Shown here: positions 18,655 to 28,379 of the stretch, one piece after another
Numbering within the stretch: position 1 is the stretch's first letter
Layout: the number at the start of each line of letters is the position of its first letter
Origin: Psychrobacter sp. I-STPA10
GTDB taxonomy: Bacteria > Pseudomonadota > Gammaproteobacteria > Pseudomonadales > Moraxellaceae
Direction of reading: 5' to 3'
NCBI RefSeq assembly: GCF_021012795.1
Contig: NZ_VFYU01000031.1
Span: 31,568 to 95,567, forward strand
Length of the DNA stretch: 64,000 nucleotides
Made by a program: the position numbers and the translations under genes
Notes under the pieces: model-generated
Told to the model about the DNA's origin: nothing
Database searches by the model: none
What the model saw: only the letters and a program-made list of their open reading frames with translations

Positions 18655-18864
18655 ATGGATATATTATTTATGGAAACTAACAAAATCACCTTTATTAAGA
18701 ATAATATTGAAAATGTTCTAATTTCAATCATTTGTTTTTTAGCGATAGTCATTGGTCTAGTATTTAAAATAGATAAGGTTTTTATTGTATTATATGCAAT
18801 TATATGTATCTTACATTTGATTGTATTAAGGAAAAGATGGAAAAATGACAAAAGCAATATTTAA
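18655..18864 (+). CDS. Small membrane protein, 69 aa
   Basis: Two hydrophobic helices (about 22-38 and 42-58) and a basic tail (RKRWKNDKSN). Start could be 18655 or the in-frame ATG at 18670; neither has a clear ribosome site. Last gene of the first AT-rich island, convergent with the DUF3141 gene. Function unknown. Confidence 0.4.
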   Translation: MDILFMETNKITFIKNNIENVLISIICFLAIVIGLVFKIDKVFIVLYAIICILHLIVLRKRWKNDKSNI

Positions 18865-18885
18865 TATTTATCAAAACAATAAAAA

Positions 18886-18919
18886 ATGACGTGAGCTAGC
18901 AATTACCAACTCACGTCAT
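18886..18919 (-). terminator. Intrinsic terminator of the DUF3141 gene
   Basis: Arms ATGACGTGAG and CTCACGTCAT, followed on the minus strand by a run of T (complement of the A-run at 18881-18886). It lies 45 bp after the stop of the DUF3141 gene and probably ends its transcript. Confidence 0.75.
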
Positions 18920-18964
18920 GACAACCCTATATCTATATATCTTTATATTAAAGCAAGCAAAACG

Positions 18965-21496
18965 CTACTTAATATCTTTATCTGTTAAATTCATCACCTT
19001 TTTAAGTCGATTTAACATCGCTAGAGTTTTAGGGTCTAAATCATCTTCATCACTACCAACCACATGATAAGCCAACTTCATTGCTTTAACACGCTGCGCT
19101 TTTGTTTTGATGAGTTGTCTTAATGTGGTGATGGATTTTTCTTCAGCAAAGCGTACAATCAGCGTTTGGTCTTGTATGATTCTTGCCAAATCAGTATTTA
19201 ACAACTCATTAAAAGGTGCTTGCTCCGTCAGTACTTCCGTCAAGCGGAACAATTGGTCACGGTCGATATTATTATCAGCCACAATATTACTTAAGATAAA
19301 GATACGTATTACCGCTTCGACATAGCCCCCTTCAGATATTCTCGTGAGTATCTTATCGACCTTTGGCAACTCATGCAGTGTATCTTTGTCCATTAAGCGG
19401 CGTGAACGTACTGGTTTGCCATATTTACGAAACCATGGCATTGACCATATACCAAAGAACATGGTTTCGGTGAGCATGTCATGATAATCACTCCAAAAAT
19501 CAAGGGTTATCTGCACACTATCAATAAACATCTTCTCTACTTGCAAAAAGAAATTGTCTTGGCTCATAGATTCTTTGGCAGGTAGCCTAATTTTGGCATA
19601 ACGCTCATAAGGATTGGTCGGCTTTTTCTTCTTCTCAGGCACATAGTTATCACTGTTTTTTTCTTCCACTTCACCAAATAGTGCTTGGTTTAAGCGACTT
19701 GTGGTTACTGCCAGTGGATTTTTGCTACTCCAGCTACTTCTTTGTAGTCGCATGGGGTGCATTGCCCGTGACAGTTGCGCTGAGGTTTCGTTACTCATGG
19801 CTTTAACCAGTGGACGTAAACTCTGCTCATAAGCCAATGTTTGCATTTCAGAAACACGATGCACAGCTCTAAATAGCTTTTCATCGGTACGATAATCACC
19901 AATGGCTTTACTCAAGTCTTCAAAGCTGCGACGGGCAAAGTCAACCGAGAAGGTTTTATCCTTACCACTGCCTTCAAAATGGTCAATGTCCATCTCATAC
20001 AAACCAGGTGGCAATACTTCAATCATCTCCATTACTGAGGCAATGCCTTTATGTTCATGATTGGCAACTTTGGAGCTAACAAAGATGCCCAAATGCCCTA
20101 CCTGCTCATGAATCATATAAATAATGCGTTGACCACAAATTTCGATTTCTTTTTCGTCACTATAGGCATCTAAAATCCATGACAATGCTTGTGGTGGCGG
20201 GGTGATGTCATCACCATGCGAGGCAAATACAATTAATGGCGCTTTGATATTGCGCACATCAATGTTAACCCCTTGTTCTAATTGCGCTGTATTACGGGCA
20301 AGACGATTACCGACAAAGATATTTTCGACAATCCAGCGAATCTCGGCTTCATTCATTAAAAAGAAACCACCCCACCAACGCTCAAAGTCTAAAAACCGCT
20401 GACGATTGGCAACAGGGTTTTTGTATAAATCATAATATTTGCCCACATAACTGCGGTACGGGTGCATCTCTTCAAAGTTGCGTACCAACCATGCGCCATC
20501 AAATAAGCCATTATCCAAATCAGCACTGAGCATAGACAGCCAAGTACCACCATTAACCCCTGCTTTGTAACGCATCGGATTAGTACCAATACGACCACTC
20601 CACGCCGATACAGGTGCACCATTCATCACAATTGGGCCTCTGATATTGGGGTTAGTTGCTGCCAAGATAAGTGCCGCCCAGCCGCCTTGACAGTTACCAA
20701 TAACTACAGGGGCTTCTGCATTGGGGTGTCGCTTTTCAACTTCGTAAAAAAACTTCGCTTCGGCATAAGTGACATCAGCGATGGTTTGTGTTGGCTCAGG
20801 AAAGCGTTTAAAGGCAACAAAATAAACGCAGTGCCCATTATTTAACGCAACCCCTACTTGGCTTTCATGTTTAAAGCCACCAATACCTGCACCATGCCCT
20901 GCTCTGGGATCAATAATGATATAAGGGCGATTGTTATCATCGGTGACCACCCCTTCAGGTGGCTTGATTTTTAATAACACATAGTTGCTGGGTCGTCTAA
21001 ATGTGCCTGCATCCATGATAACTTCGTAATCATAATCCAGCACTGGTGGACAGCCGGCCCTTTCATGCTCTATAAATATATCACCACGCTCTTTAAGCAC
21101 CTCGGCAGTTTGCAGCAAGCGTTTGCTACTATCGGTACTATAATTGAGCCATGCTTGGAACAGTCGCTGCGGGGTGGCGACCTTTGTCCAACTGGTATAC
21201 ACTTCTTTAGCATCTTTACTTAGGGTTTTGACATTTTTTTGTAGTTTTTCATTATTAAAAGCTTGATGTCTTGATAGCACCTTAGACATAAACTCAGAAC
21301 TTTGTTCATTATAGTGACGTTGTTTTGATATTTCTTGAAAAATGGACTTATTTTTTTGCAAATTATTAAAAATCAAATCCTGAAATTCTGGAGTTGAACC
21401 AGAGATGGTGCGAGCTGGATTATTACGACTTAGCCATACTTCTGCTTTGTCTGGATTATTGATGTTCTTTTCTATGTTATCTCTATTATCTCTCAT
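18965..21496 (-). CDS. DUF3141 (PHA synthase/hydrolase-like) protein
   Basis: 843 residues from ATG 21496; an in-frame TTG 12 bp upstream is less likely. The protein matches the DUF3141 family, alpha/beta-hydrolase-like proteins distantly related to PHA synthases. The nucleophile elbow GNCQGGWAAL is near residue 266 with Cys in the nucleophile position, as in PhaC; DPRAGHGAGIGG (near 200) and GHLGIF (His) are further candidate active-site parts. It is encoded directly after phaC on the same strand, which supports a role in PHB metabolism. The exact reaction is not established. A MITE-like repeat lies between it and phaC. Confidence 0.8.
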   Translation of the reverse strand: MRDNRDNIEKNINNPDKAEVWLSRNNPARTISGSTPEFQDLIFNNLQKNKSIFQEISKQRHYNEQSSEFMSKVLSRHQAFNNEKLQKNVKTLSKDAKEVYTSWTKVATPQRLFQAWLNYSTDSSKRLLQTAEVLKERGDIFIEHERAGCPPVLDYDYEVIMDAGTFRRPSNYVLLKIKPPEGVVTDDNNRPYIIIDPRAGHGAGIGGFKHESQVGVALNNGHCVYFVAFKRFPEPTQTIADVTYAEAKFFYEVEKRHPNAEAPVVIGNCQGGWAALILAATNPNIRGPIVMNGAPVSAWSGRIGTNPMRYKAGVNGGTWLSMLSADLDNGLFDGAWLVRNFEEMHPYRSYVGKYYDLYKNPVANRQRFLDFERWWGGFFLMNEAEIRWIVENIFVGNRLARNTAQLEQGVNIDVRNIKAPLIVFASHGDDITPPPQALSWILDAYSDEKEIEICGQRIIYMIHEQVGHLGIFVSSKVANHEHKGIASVMEMIEVLPPGLYEMDIDHFEGSGKDKTFSVDFARRSFEDLSKAIGDYRTDEKLFRAVHRVSEMQTLAYEQSLRPLVKAMSNETSAQLSRAMHPMRLQRSSWSSKNPLAVTTSRLNQALFGEVEEKNSDNYVPEKKKKPTNPYERYAKIRLPAKESMSQDNFFLQVEKMFIDSVQITLDFWSDYHDMLTETMFFGIWSMPWFRKYGKPVRSRRLMDKDTLHELPKVDKILTRISEGGYVEAVIRIFILSNIVADNNIDRDQLFRLTEVLTEQAPFNELLNTDLARIIQDQTLIVRFAEEKSITTLRQLIKTKAQRVKAMKLAYHVVGSDEDDLDPKTLAMLNRLKKVMNLTDKDIK

Positions 21497-21577
21497 GATA
21501 CATTCCAATTTTGCTAAGGGTTTATTTGAGTGTATTTAAAATCCGTTACCACACTCGCCATTAAGGATTTGATTGTT

Positions 21578-21682
21578 ATACCAATTCGCTAAAATAACCT
21601 ATCTTTGTCAAACTCACTTAGTCTACTACTTGTAGTACTTACACTCGTTTTCCTAGATAGGTTAATTAATCAAAATGGTATT
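21578..21682. repeat. MITE-like inverted repeat between phaC and the DUF3141 gene
   Basis: Outer ends ATACCAATT and AATGGTATT, inner arms AACCTATCT (21596) and AGATAGGTT (21655), and a central palindrome TACTAC-TT-GTAGTA (21624-21637). The 105-bp unit fills the gap between two genes read in the same direction. It may be a mobile repeat or a transcript-processing hairpin. Confidence 0.5.
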
Positions 21683-21708
21683 CAGGGGCTAAAGTTTAGG
21701 GACTAATG

Positions 21709-23898
21709 TTAAGGGACTGCATTTAGTGCGTCTTGTGCTTGCACCAATACATATTCTCCGGGTGCATCGCATAAAGTTGTCCATGGCTTGCCAGCAAAGT
21801 CAATGCCCGCTTCTCTGGCATCGACTTTACCTGCGCCATACTGTTTAATCCATTCTGCCCAATGTAGCCACCAACTTTTATCTTGTTTTTGTGCCTTTTC
21901 AAACCAATCATCAGGGTTAACAGGATACTCATCATAAGTATAAAAGCCATATTTACCCGTAGGTGGATTGATGACACCAGCCACATGACCTGACTCACCA
22001 AGAACAAAAGTCACATCACCACCAAGCACTTGTGTCGATTGGTAACTGCCCTGCCATTTGACAATATGGTCTTGCAGTGTTGCCACTACATAGCATGGAA
22101 TGGTGACTTTAGACAAATCTACTTTAATATCATCAAAGCTTAGCTGTTGTCTTTTCACCATCTTATTACCTAAATATAGCTCACGCAACACAAAACTATG
22201 TAAAGCGGCGGTGACATTGGTACAATCAGAGTTCCAATATAACAAATCAAACGGCGTAGGTCGCTCCCCTTTTAAATAATTTTGAATATAATAGTTCCAA
22301 TACAAACTATTTTCACGTAATAAACTAAATGCCACACCCATCAAGCGTCCATCAAACACCCCTTGGTGCGCCTCTTCTTGCTCAAGGGCATCAACCACAC
22401 GCTCATCGATAAATACACCCAAATCACCAGGGTCGCTAAAATCAAAAATTGTTGTCCAAAAAGTGGCACTGGCAATGCGCTTGTCTTGCTTATGTTCGGT
22501 CAGCCAAGATAAAGTCAATGCCAATAGCATACCACCGATACAATAACCGATGACATTGGCATCAGGCTCACCAGTGATTTCTTGAATGACATCCAACGCT
22601 GTCAGTAAGCCTTCGTGCATATAAGTTTCCATACCCACATCTTTATAAGCACGAGTAGGATTGACCCAAGAGATAACAAAAACGCTATGACCTTCATTTA
22701 ACGCCCAACGGATATAAGAATTTTTTTCTTTTAAATCCATGATATAAAACTTATTAATCCACGGTGGCACGATTAATAAAGGACGTTTATTGACCTTATC
22801 AGTAGTTGGCGTATATTGGATAAGCTCAAACATACGATTACGAAAAACCACCTTACCTGCGGTACTGGCAATATTTTCACCCAACTGAAAGGCACTTTTA
22901 TCCGTCATACTGATATTTAAAACTTGCGCACTTTTTTCTAAGTCTTGGGTAAACTGCTGCAACCCAGTGATTAGATTTTGTCCCCCTGACTCTAGCGTTA
23001 AGCGTAATATTTCAGGATTACTCCATAAAAAATTACTTGGGGCAACTGCATTTAACCATTGTCGGGTAAAAAATGACAAACGCTGCCGCGTCTTATCATC
23101 AATGCCCTTAGCATTATCAATCACATCCATCATGCTATCGACAGTTAAAAGATAGTTTTGCTTTAAATAATTAAACAGTGGATTTTCTGACCACTCCTCA
23201 TCGGCAAAGCGTTTATCGCCTTTTGCTGGCGTGATAACGGCAGGTGCATTTTTTCCTGTCGCTTGCATGATGGTGTTTTGCCACAGATGTAATTGTTGTT
23301 GCAAAAAGTTGGTTTGTTGGGCAATCAATAAACGCGGACTGTTATCCATTGCACCTGTGGTAAATTTTTGCCAGCCATCTAATAAATTAAACATCAACGA
23401 TTGCCCTGTATCACTACTTTGGGTGACTCGGTACAAAGTTTCATTGAGTAACTTTTGTGACAGCTCATTCATACTCTCTAGAGGATTATTAAGAGAATGT
23501 GCTTGAGTGGCCTGGGCTGTGGACGAAGTAGCTTGCTCAGTTTCCTGCTGTGCATTGAAATTAGGGTTAGAACTGCTATTAGAATTAGGATTGAGTCCAT
23601 CAAAGGCAGCCGTATAAGGTTTAAAAAACTGATTAAAATAATCAACTGAGCCTTGCCACAACTTTATATTCGCCTCTAATGGATTTTGGGTTTGCTGTAG
23701 ACCTTCAACATAAGATTGGTTTAATGAATTAAGCTGTTGTAATTGTTGTAAATAAAGTTGACTGAGTTGATTTATGTCAAATGTGTCATCAGTTGTATCT
23801 GAATTCATGTCGGGTTCACTACTAGAATTTGATTGCGAGGTGGTGTTGAATGATTCTTTAGTTTGGTTTTGGCTACTACTGTCTTCACTATCCTGCAT
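21709..23898 (-). CDS. phaC: Class I poly(3-hydroxyalkanoate) synthase
   Basis: Polymerises (R)-3-hydroxyacyl-CoA into PHA on the granule surface. The PhaC box GYCIGGMLLAL, with the catalytic Cys near residue 449, is clear, and the catalytic His lies in GESGHVAGVINPP near 640. NLITGLQQFTQDLE and the PPWINKFYI segment fit class I enzymes. At 729 residues it is longer than the usual ~590 because of a Ser/Gln/Asn-rich N-terminal extension of about 130 residues. It follows phaP on the same strand but after a terminator, so it may also have its own promoter. GGGGGAGG is a good ribosome site. Confidence 0.95.
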   Translation of the reverse strand: MQDSEDSSSQNQTKESFNTTSQSNSSSEPDMNSDTTDDTFDINQLSQLYLQQLQQLNSLNQSYVEGLQQTQNPLEANIKLWQGSVDYFNQFFKPYTAAFDGLNPNSNSSSNPNFNAQQETEQATSSTAQATQAHSLNNPLESMNELSQKLLNETLYRVTQSSDTGQSLMFNLLDGWQKFTTGAMDNSPRLLIAQQTNFLQQQLHLWQNTIMQATGKNAPAVITPAKGDKRFADEEWSENPLFNYLKQNYLLTVDSMMDVIDNAKGIDDKTRQRLSFFTRQWLNAVAPSNFLWSNPEILRLTLESGGQNLITGLQQFTQDLEKSAQVLNISMTDKSAFQLGENIASTAGKVVFRNRMFELIQYTPTTDKVNKRPLLIVPPWINKFYIMDLKEKNSYIRWALNEGHSVFVISWVNPTRAYKDVGMETYMHEGLLTALDVIQEITGEPDANVIGYCIGGMLLALTLSWLTEHKQDKRIASATFWTTIFDFSDPGDLGVFIDERVVDALEQEEAHQGVFDGRLMGVAFSLLRENSLYWNYYIQNYLKGERPTPFDLLYWNSDCTNVTAALHSFVLRELYLGNKMVKRQQLSFDDIKVDLSKVTIPCYVVATLQDHIVKWQGSYQSTQVLGGDVTFVLGESGHVAGVINPPTGKYGFYTYDEYPVNPDDWFEKAQKQDKSWWLHWAEWIKQYGAGKVDAREAGIDFAGKPWTTLCDAPGEYVLVQAQDALNAVP

Positions 23899-24005
23899 AC
23901 GCCCTCCCCCATGTTAATATTTGTTGTAGCTAACTGGCATCATAATATATCGGTTGACCCTAGGGCTACTAAAAGATGATTAAAAATAGAATAGAAAAAT
24001 TGGTA

Positions 24006-24039
24006 ATAAAAAAGGTGAGTAAAATTTCTTTAACTCACC
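24006..24039 (-). terminator. Intrinsic terminator after the phasin gene
   Basis: GGTGAGT...ACTCACC stem at 24014-24039 followed on the minus strand by a T-run (24013-24008). It lies between phaP and phaC, so phasin mRNA may be made in excess over synthase mRNA, as expected for an abundant granule-coating protein. Confidence 0.75.
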
Positions 24040-24104
24040 CTTATGAACATCAATACGTCAAAGTTATAAGCAGTAAGCCTTAAAACAAATAAAGCGGCTT
24101 AATA

Positions 24105-24662
24105 CTATGGTTTTTTAGCAGTTGTTTTATCATTGCTTGCAGTAGACGCTGATGCGTTAGTTGCAGCCGTAGTTGCTTGAGTAGCTGATTTTACTGCTTC
24201 AGAAGCCTTTTCTGCCACTTGCTCTGCTACTTTGTTCATATTAGCAGCATAATCTTGAGCATTTTTAGTTGCTTGTTCAGCAGTTTGTTGCATTGTAGTT
24301 TGCATGTGCTCACTGGTTTCTTCGTATACATCACCCATCACTTGCATGATTTCGTCTTGCATACAGTTACCAAGTTCAGTTAGCTTTTGTGCATCAGCCA
24401 ACATTTTTTGGCTGATATTATTTAGCATTTCTGCTTGTTTGCTACTAAATTCTTTGGCAGACTCTGGTGAGTCAATTTTAGCCACTTGGCGTAGGTTGTC
24501 CAAGCTCATTTCTGAATAAGTTTTGATGGTGTTTAATGAAAAATCAGTCATCATTTCAGCATTTCTTAAAAAAGCTTGGTTTAGTTTGCTCCAAGGTTGA
24601 AACATTTTTTGTGCATTTTCATTGAATTGATTGATATAATCTTGAGGATTTGTATTTGACAT
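24105..24662 (-). CDS. phaP: Phasin (PHA granule-associated protein)
   Basis: 185 residues, helical, starting with the phasin-like segment DYINQFNENAQKMFQPW; its middle (MLNNISQKMLADAQKL...) is amphipathic. The C-terminal ~50 residues are an Ala/Thr/Lys-rich tail (AATNASASTASNDKTTAKKP), similar to the flexible tails of other phasins. Phasins coat PHB granules and control their number and size. Encoded between phaB and phaC on the same strand, with its own terminator downstream. Confidence 0.9.
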   Translation of the reverse strand: MSNTNPQDYINQFNENAQKMFQPWSKLNQAFLRNAEMMTDFSLNTIKTYSEMSLDNLRQVAKIDSPESAKEFSSKQAEMLNNISQKMLADAQKLTELGNCMQDEIMQVMGDVYEETSEHMQTTMQQTAEQATKNAQDYAANMNKVAEQVAEKASEAVKSATQATTAATNASASTASNDKTTAKKP

Positions 24663-24888
24663 TTGGTAACTCCGATTTGTTATAAGTTTAAAAAAATAAA
24701 TATGAGCTGTTACAGTTATTGCATTGGGTAAAACGCTAACTAAATTAAAATAATCTCATTAAAAAACTATCATAGGTAAGGCAACTTAATAGCATTTTCC
24801 TCCTTTATTTAGAGTCATATTGAATGACTTTACATTGGTAAAGTTTACTTACGTAAAGTCATTGGGTATTTTTAAGGCTAAATAAGCC

Positions 24889-25674
24889 CTAAGACATATA
24901 TTGTCCACCGTTGACCGACAACGTCTCGCCTGTTACAAATATGGCTTCATCACTAATTAGATACATACAAGCTGCTGCTATCTCATCAGCATTTGCCAGA
25001 CGCTTCATTGGAATGGTTTGCTTGATTTTATCCATAATGTGGTCAGGTACGGTATCAACCATTGGTGTGTGTGTGTATCCAGGTGCAACCACGTTTGCTG
25101 TTATAAATGCTGCTGCCCCTTCATAAGCCAATGCTTTGGTAAAGCCAATGATGCCTGCTTTAGCGGCTGAATAGTTGGTTTGTCCATACTGCCCACGCAG
25201 ACCATTAATTGAGCTGATATTGACGATACGTCCTGTTCTTTGTTGTAGCATTTTGCAAAAAACAGGGTGAGTAATGCTATATAAAGACATCAAATTGGTA
25301 TCAATGACTTGTCGCCACTGAGCTAACGTCATCTTTTTAAAGCTACTATCAGAGGTAATACCTGCTGCATTGATTAACGCATAAATACTATTATGGCGAT
25401 TGACCACATCTTGCATGGTCTGTAGCGCATGTTCATGATCACTTAAATCAACGGGCAAAAATTCGAAGTTACTTGCATCAAAACCATTATCCTCACACCA
25501 CTTTTTAATACGCTCAGGATTGTCTTTACTCAAAGTTGCGATAATATGATAGTTCTCTTTGAGAAGTTTCTTGCAAATGGCTGTTCCTATTCCACCAAAT
25601 GCACCTGTTACGATGGCGACTTTTTCATCTAAAGTTCCGGGAGTTAGGTTGTGCTGGAAGTTCGAATCTGGCAT
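24889..25674 (-). CDS. phaB: Acetoacetyl-CoA reductase
   Basis: Short-chain dehydrogenase that reduces acetoacetyl-CoA to (R)-3-hydroxybutyryl-CoA with NADPH, supplying PhaC. The Rossmann motif GAFGGIGTAICKKL is at residues ~25-38, NAAGITSD at ~107, catalytic Ser in NVSSINGLRGQYGQ and YxxxK in NYSAAKAG near 168. 261 residues, slightly longer than classical PhaB because of a 15-residue N-terminal extension. It is the first gene of the PHB set; the thiolase phaA that normally completes the pathway is not in this window. Confidence 0.92.
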   Translation of the reverse strand: MPDSNFQHNLTPGTLDEKVAIVTGAFGGIGTAICKKLLKENYHIIATLSKDNPERIKKWCEDNGFDASNFEFLPVDLSDHEHALQTMQDVVNRHNSIYALINAAGITSDSSFKKMTLAQWRQVIDTNLMSLYSITHPVFCKMLQQRTGRIVNISSINGLRGQYGQTNYSAAKAGIIGFTKALAYEGAAAFITANVVAPGYTHTPMVDTVPDHIMDKIKQTIPMKRLANADEIAAACMYLISDEAIFVTGETLSVNGGQYMS

Positions 25675-26441
25675 TTAACACCTCTTATGTAAAATTAAAA
25701 ATAAAATAACAACTTATAATGGTAGTGTTTAATAATAAGTATTTAGATAAAACATCTACTGATTATATCCTTATCATTTTATCACTTTCTTATAATGACA
25801 AATTATTATAACTACTAAATAACTGATAATATTATGTAGACTAGACCCAATCAAAATAATACTGGCACAAAATCAGGCGCACTCACAGTAACTGTTATAA
25901 AAACAGCTATGATTGGCTTCCTTGCTTGTACCAGTATTAGAATGACAAATGTGATGAAGAATTTGAGTTTTAGTCAAGTTTATAATTTATTAGTATGACA
26001 TAACAATATGAAAATTTTTTTACAAAACTATTAATATTTATTAATTAGAAAGAAAAAATGTTTTTAGCATTTCCTACAAATATATAGTTTACAACTGTAC
26101 ATCTTATTATATTAAATTACAAACAATAATAATATTATTTTTTAATGTCTTTAGTATACTTACATAATTTACCATAATATTTAGTTAAAAATCAACGGAT
26201 TGCAGAATAATATACTTTAATCAAAGGCAAGTTATACTATCTAATGGTGCGCTAATAATTATGTGATTGATAGGATAAGTGTCATATCTAGCAATATTAT
26301 AGCATTTCTAAAAACTAATATATCAAGGAAGATGGGTAAAATAATGGGTAAAAATGACAAATCGTAAACTATGTAAATAACACAAAATTTTGTAGTTGGG
26401 ATTTTAATCAAGCTTTTAAATAAACTTGGATAGTAGAAAAT
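25675..26441. other. Long AT-rich intergenic region between phaB and the AraC gene
   Basis: No supported gene in 767 bp. It should hold divergent promoters for phaB (minus) and the AraC-type gene (plus). One dyad stands out: AATACTGGCACAA (25859-25871) with TTGTACCAGTATT (25926-25938), 12 of 13 bases complementary, enclosing a smaller CTGTT...AACAG dyad. It could be a MITE remnant or an operator pair. Confidence 0.5.
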
Positions 26442-27215
26442 ATGGTGAGTGACAATCAAGAAAATAGCCTATATATCAGAACTTATAAACAACAAATAGA
26501 GGGACACACACATCATTACCATCAAATCACCATTCCTTTATTTGGTAATATCAAGATGAGGATAAATGATGAGGTCATGACGGTTTATTATGGTGAGGTT
26601 TTGATAATTAAGAAGAATACCTATCATCAATTTCAAGCAAATGAAGATTTTCGCTTTTTAGTGATGAATGTCACAGGCAGCATTGATAGGCTTCTGCCCT
26701 CTGCAGAAGACACCCATTTTGCGTTAGATGATAAGACCTTATCTTATGTAGCCTTTGTAGAAAAGCAATTGATGTCGATGCGAGATGCAAACATAGAAGC
26801 ACTAATGTTTGATCTATTGTTTGAATTGCTATCTAAGCTTATCTATCACAACCCCATTAAGAAAAAAATGGACGCTCGACTATATTTAGCCATTCAACAC
26901 ATCAAAAAAGACATAGCAGCTCGCCATAGTATTCAATCTTTAGCAAAAACTGCCTGCCTTAGTGAGAGTCAATTTAAGGTGATTTTCAAAGACTACTTTG
27001 ATTGCACCCCTTATGACTATATTACCAATATCAGGATGCAAAAAGCGGTTGCTCTGCTACTCAATACAGACAAACCGATTGCCATCATCGCTGAAGAATG
27101 TGGTTATCAAAGTGTGACCGCTTTTACCCGTCGTTTTACCCAATTTTACCAACATACTCCTGCCAAACTTCGGGATGGCAGTCATATCTCATCAGATAAC
27201 CAAATAACCAAATAA
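26442..27215 (+). CDS. AraC-family transcriptional regulator
   Basis: 257 residues. The N-terminal ~110 residues form a cupin-like sensing domain (HYHQITIPLFGNIKM, YYGEVLIIKKNTYHQF), and the C-terminal ~100 residues carry two helix-turn-helix motifs of the AraC type: SIQSLAKTACLSESQFKVIF and PIAIIAEECGYQSVTAFTRR. The family usually activates transport or catabolic genes after binding a small ligand. The next genes are two DMT transporters on the same strand, the first 188 bp downstream, so it may control them. Divergent from phaB, but no evidence ties it to PHB. Confidence 0.88.
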   Translation: MVSDNQENSLYIRTYKQQIEGHTHHYHQITIPLFGNIKMRINDEVMTVYYGEVLIIKKNTYHQFQANEDFRFLVMNVTGSIDRLLPSAEDTHFALDDKTLSYVAFVEKQLMSMRDANIEALMFDLLFELLSKLIYHNPIKKKMDARLYLAIQHIKKDIAARHSIQSLAKTACLSESQFKVIFKDYFDCTPYDYITNIRMQKAVALLLNTDKPIAIIAEECGYQSVTAFTRRFTQFYQHTPAKLRDGSHISSDNQITK

Positions 27216-27403
27216 CATAAATCAATAAATAGCTAATCAGCTTATTTGTATATAAAACCATCTTTTCTGCTAATTTTAAACCCCACAAAAACAATATACT
27301 CAATTTAACAGCCTAACTTCCTACAGTTATGCCAGCCAGCTAGGTGAGTCAGGCTAATTAGTAAGGTCAGTTAATTGCTGCTTTCACTATTAAGGAATTC
27401 GCA

Positions 27404-28348
27404 TTGATTATCGAGTTATCAAAACAAAAAATAATAAGCCATACCATACCCATCGGTTTTTTAGTTATTTGGAGTGGCGGTGCGGTATTTGCAAAAGTTG
27501 GCTTAAATTATACAACGCCTTGGAGTTTTTTACTGCTACGCTCAGCAATTGCTTTAACGCTGTTACTCGCTATTTTTTTAGCCAAGCCAAAGACTCACCC
27601 AAGCAATTATCAATTATTTTTGCGCCTGCTCACTGACTCAGCTAATTTATGGCAAATTATCTATGCTGGCTTGTTAATGCAGGTTTTTTATTTGACGTTT
27701 TATTTTTTAGCGATACAAACAGGCTTGTCTCTTGGCATCATCATTTTGATATTAGGGTTACAGCCCCTATTGACCGCTATACTGACCTCACCTACCCTAA
27801 ATTATCGTGATTTATTTTTATTGTTGATATGCTTTTTAGGATTGGTTATCGCAACCATCGGCTATCATGCTATTAATGAAGTCAATACACTGGGGTTGCT
27901 ATTTTCTGTCTTGGCACTGTTAGCAATAACCTTTGGGACGATTGCTCAGGCAAAGGTTCACTTACCTACCTTTAGCTCTAATTCCAATACTAATATCGTC
28001 ATTTTGTTAATACAAACAACCATCGCTGTCATTATGTTTTCATTGATAGTCTTATTTAAAGGGTTTTACTTTGAGGTTAACCCCTATTCTATGGCGTCTT
28101 TAATTTGGATGGGGGCAATCGTTTCTGTGGGTGCCTATCTTTTACTGATGGTGATGTTAAAAATAAGCTCAGCAAATAAAGTCAGTACGCTATTTTTTCT
28201 GTTGCCATTATTAACCATGATATTAGAAAGTCTGGTTTTTGATACTTCAATTAGTTCGTTGAGTATGCTGGGAGTGTTTATAGTATGTATGGGTTTATTG
28301 CTATACCAGATCGTTCAACGTAAGCAACCTTTTGAAAGACAACAATAG
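27404..28348 (+). CDS. EamA/DMT-family inner-membrane transporter (10 TM)
   Basis: 314 residues with two EamA-type repeats and about ten transmembrane helices, for example PIGFLVIWSGGAVFAKVG near the N-terminus, typical of drug/metabolite exporters (RhtA/YdcZ superfamily). Translation probably starts at a TTG (27404), which has AAGGAATT at good spacing; no ATG fits as well. It lies between the AraC gene and a second DMT-type gene 31 bp downstream. Substrate cannot be deduced from sequence. Confidence 0.85.
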   Translation: MIIELSKQKIISHTIPIGFLVIWSGGAVFAKVGLNYTTPWSFLLLRSAIALTLLLAIFLAKPKTHPSNYQLFLRLLTDSANLWQIIYAGLLMQVFYLTFYFLAIQTGLSLGIIILILGLQPLLTAILTSPTLNYRDLFLLLICFLGLVIATIGYHAINEVNTLGLLFSVLALLAITFGTIAQAKVHLPTFSSNSNTNIVILLIQTTIAVIMFSLIVLFKGFYFEVNPYSMASLIWMGAIVSVGAYLLLMVMLKISSANKVSTLFFLLPLLTMILESLVFDTSISSLSMLGVFIVCMGLLLYQIVQRKQPFERQQ

Positions 28349-28379
28349 CTAATAATAATAGATATTAGGAATACTCACA

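Noticed and set aside
26442..27215. AraC gene as a PHB regulator
   Set aside because: It is divergent from phaB, but its nearest same-strand genes are transporters; no PHB-specific evidence.
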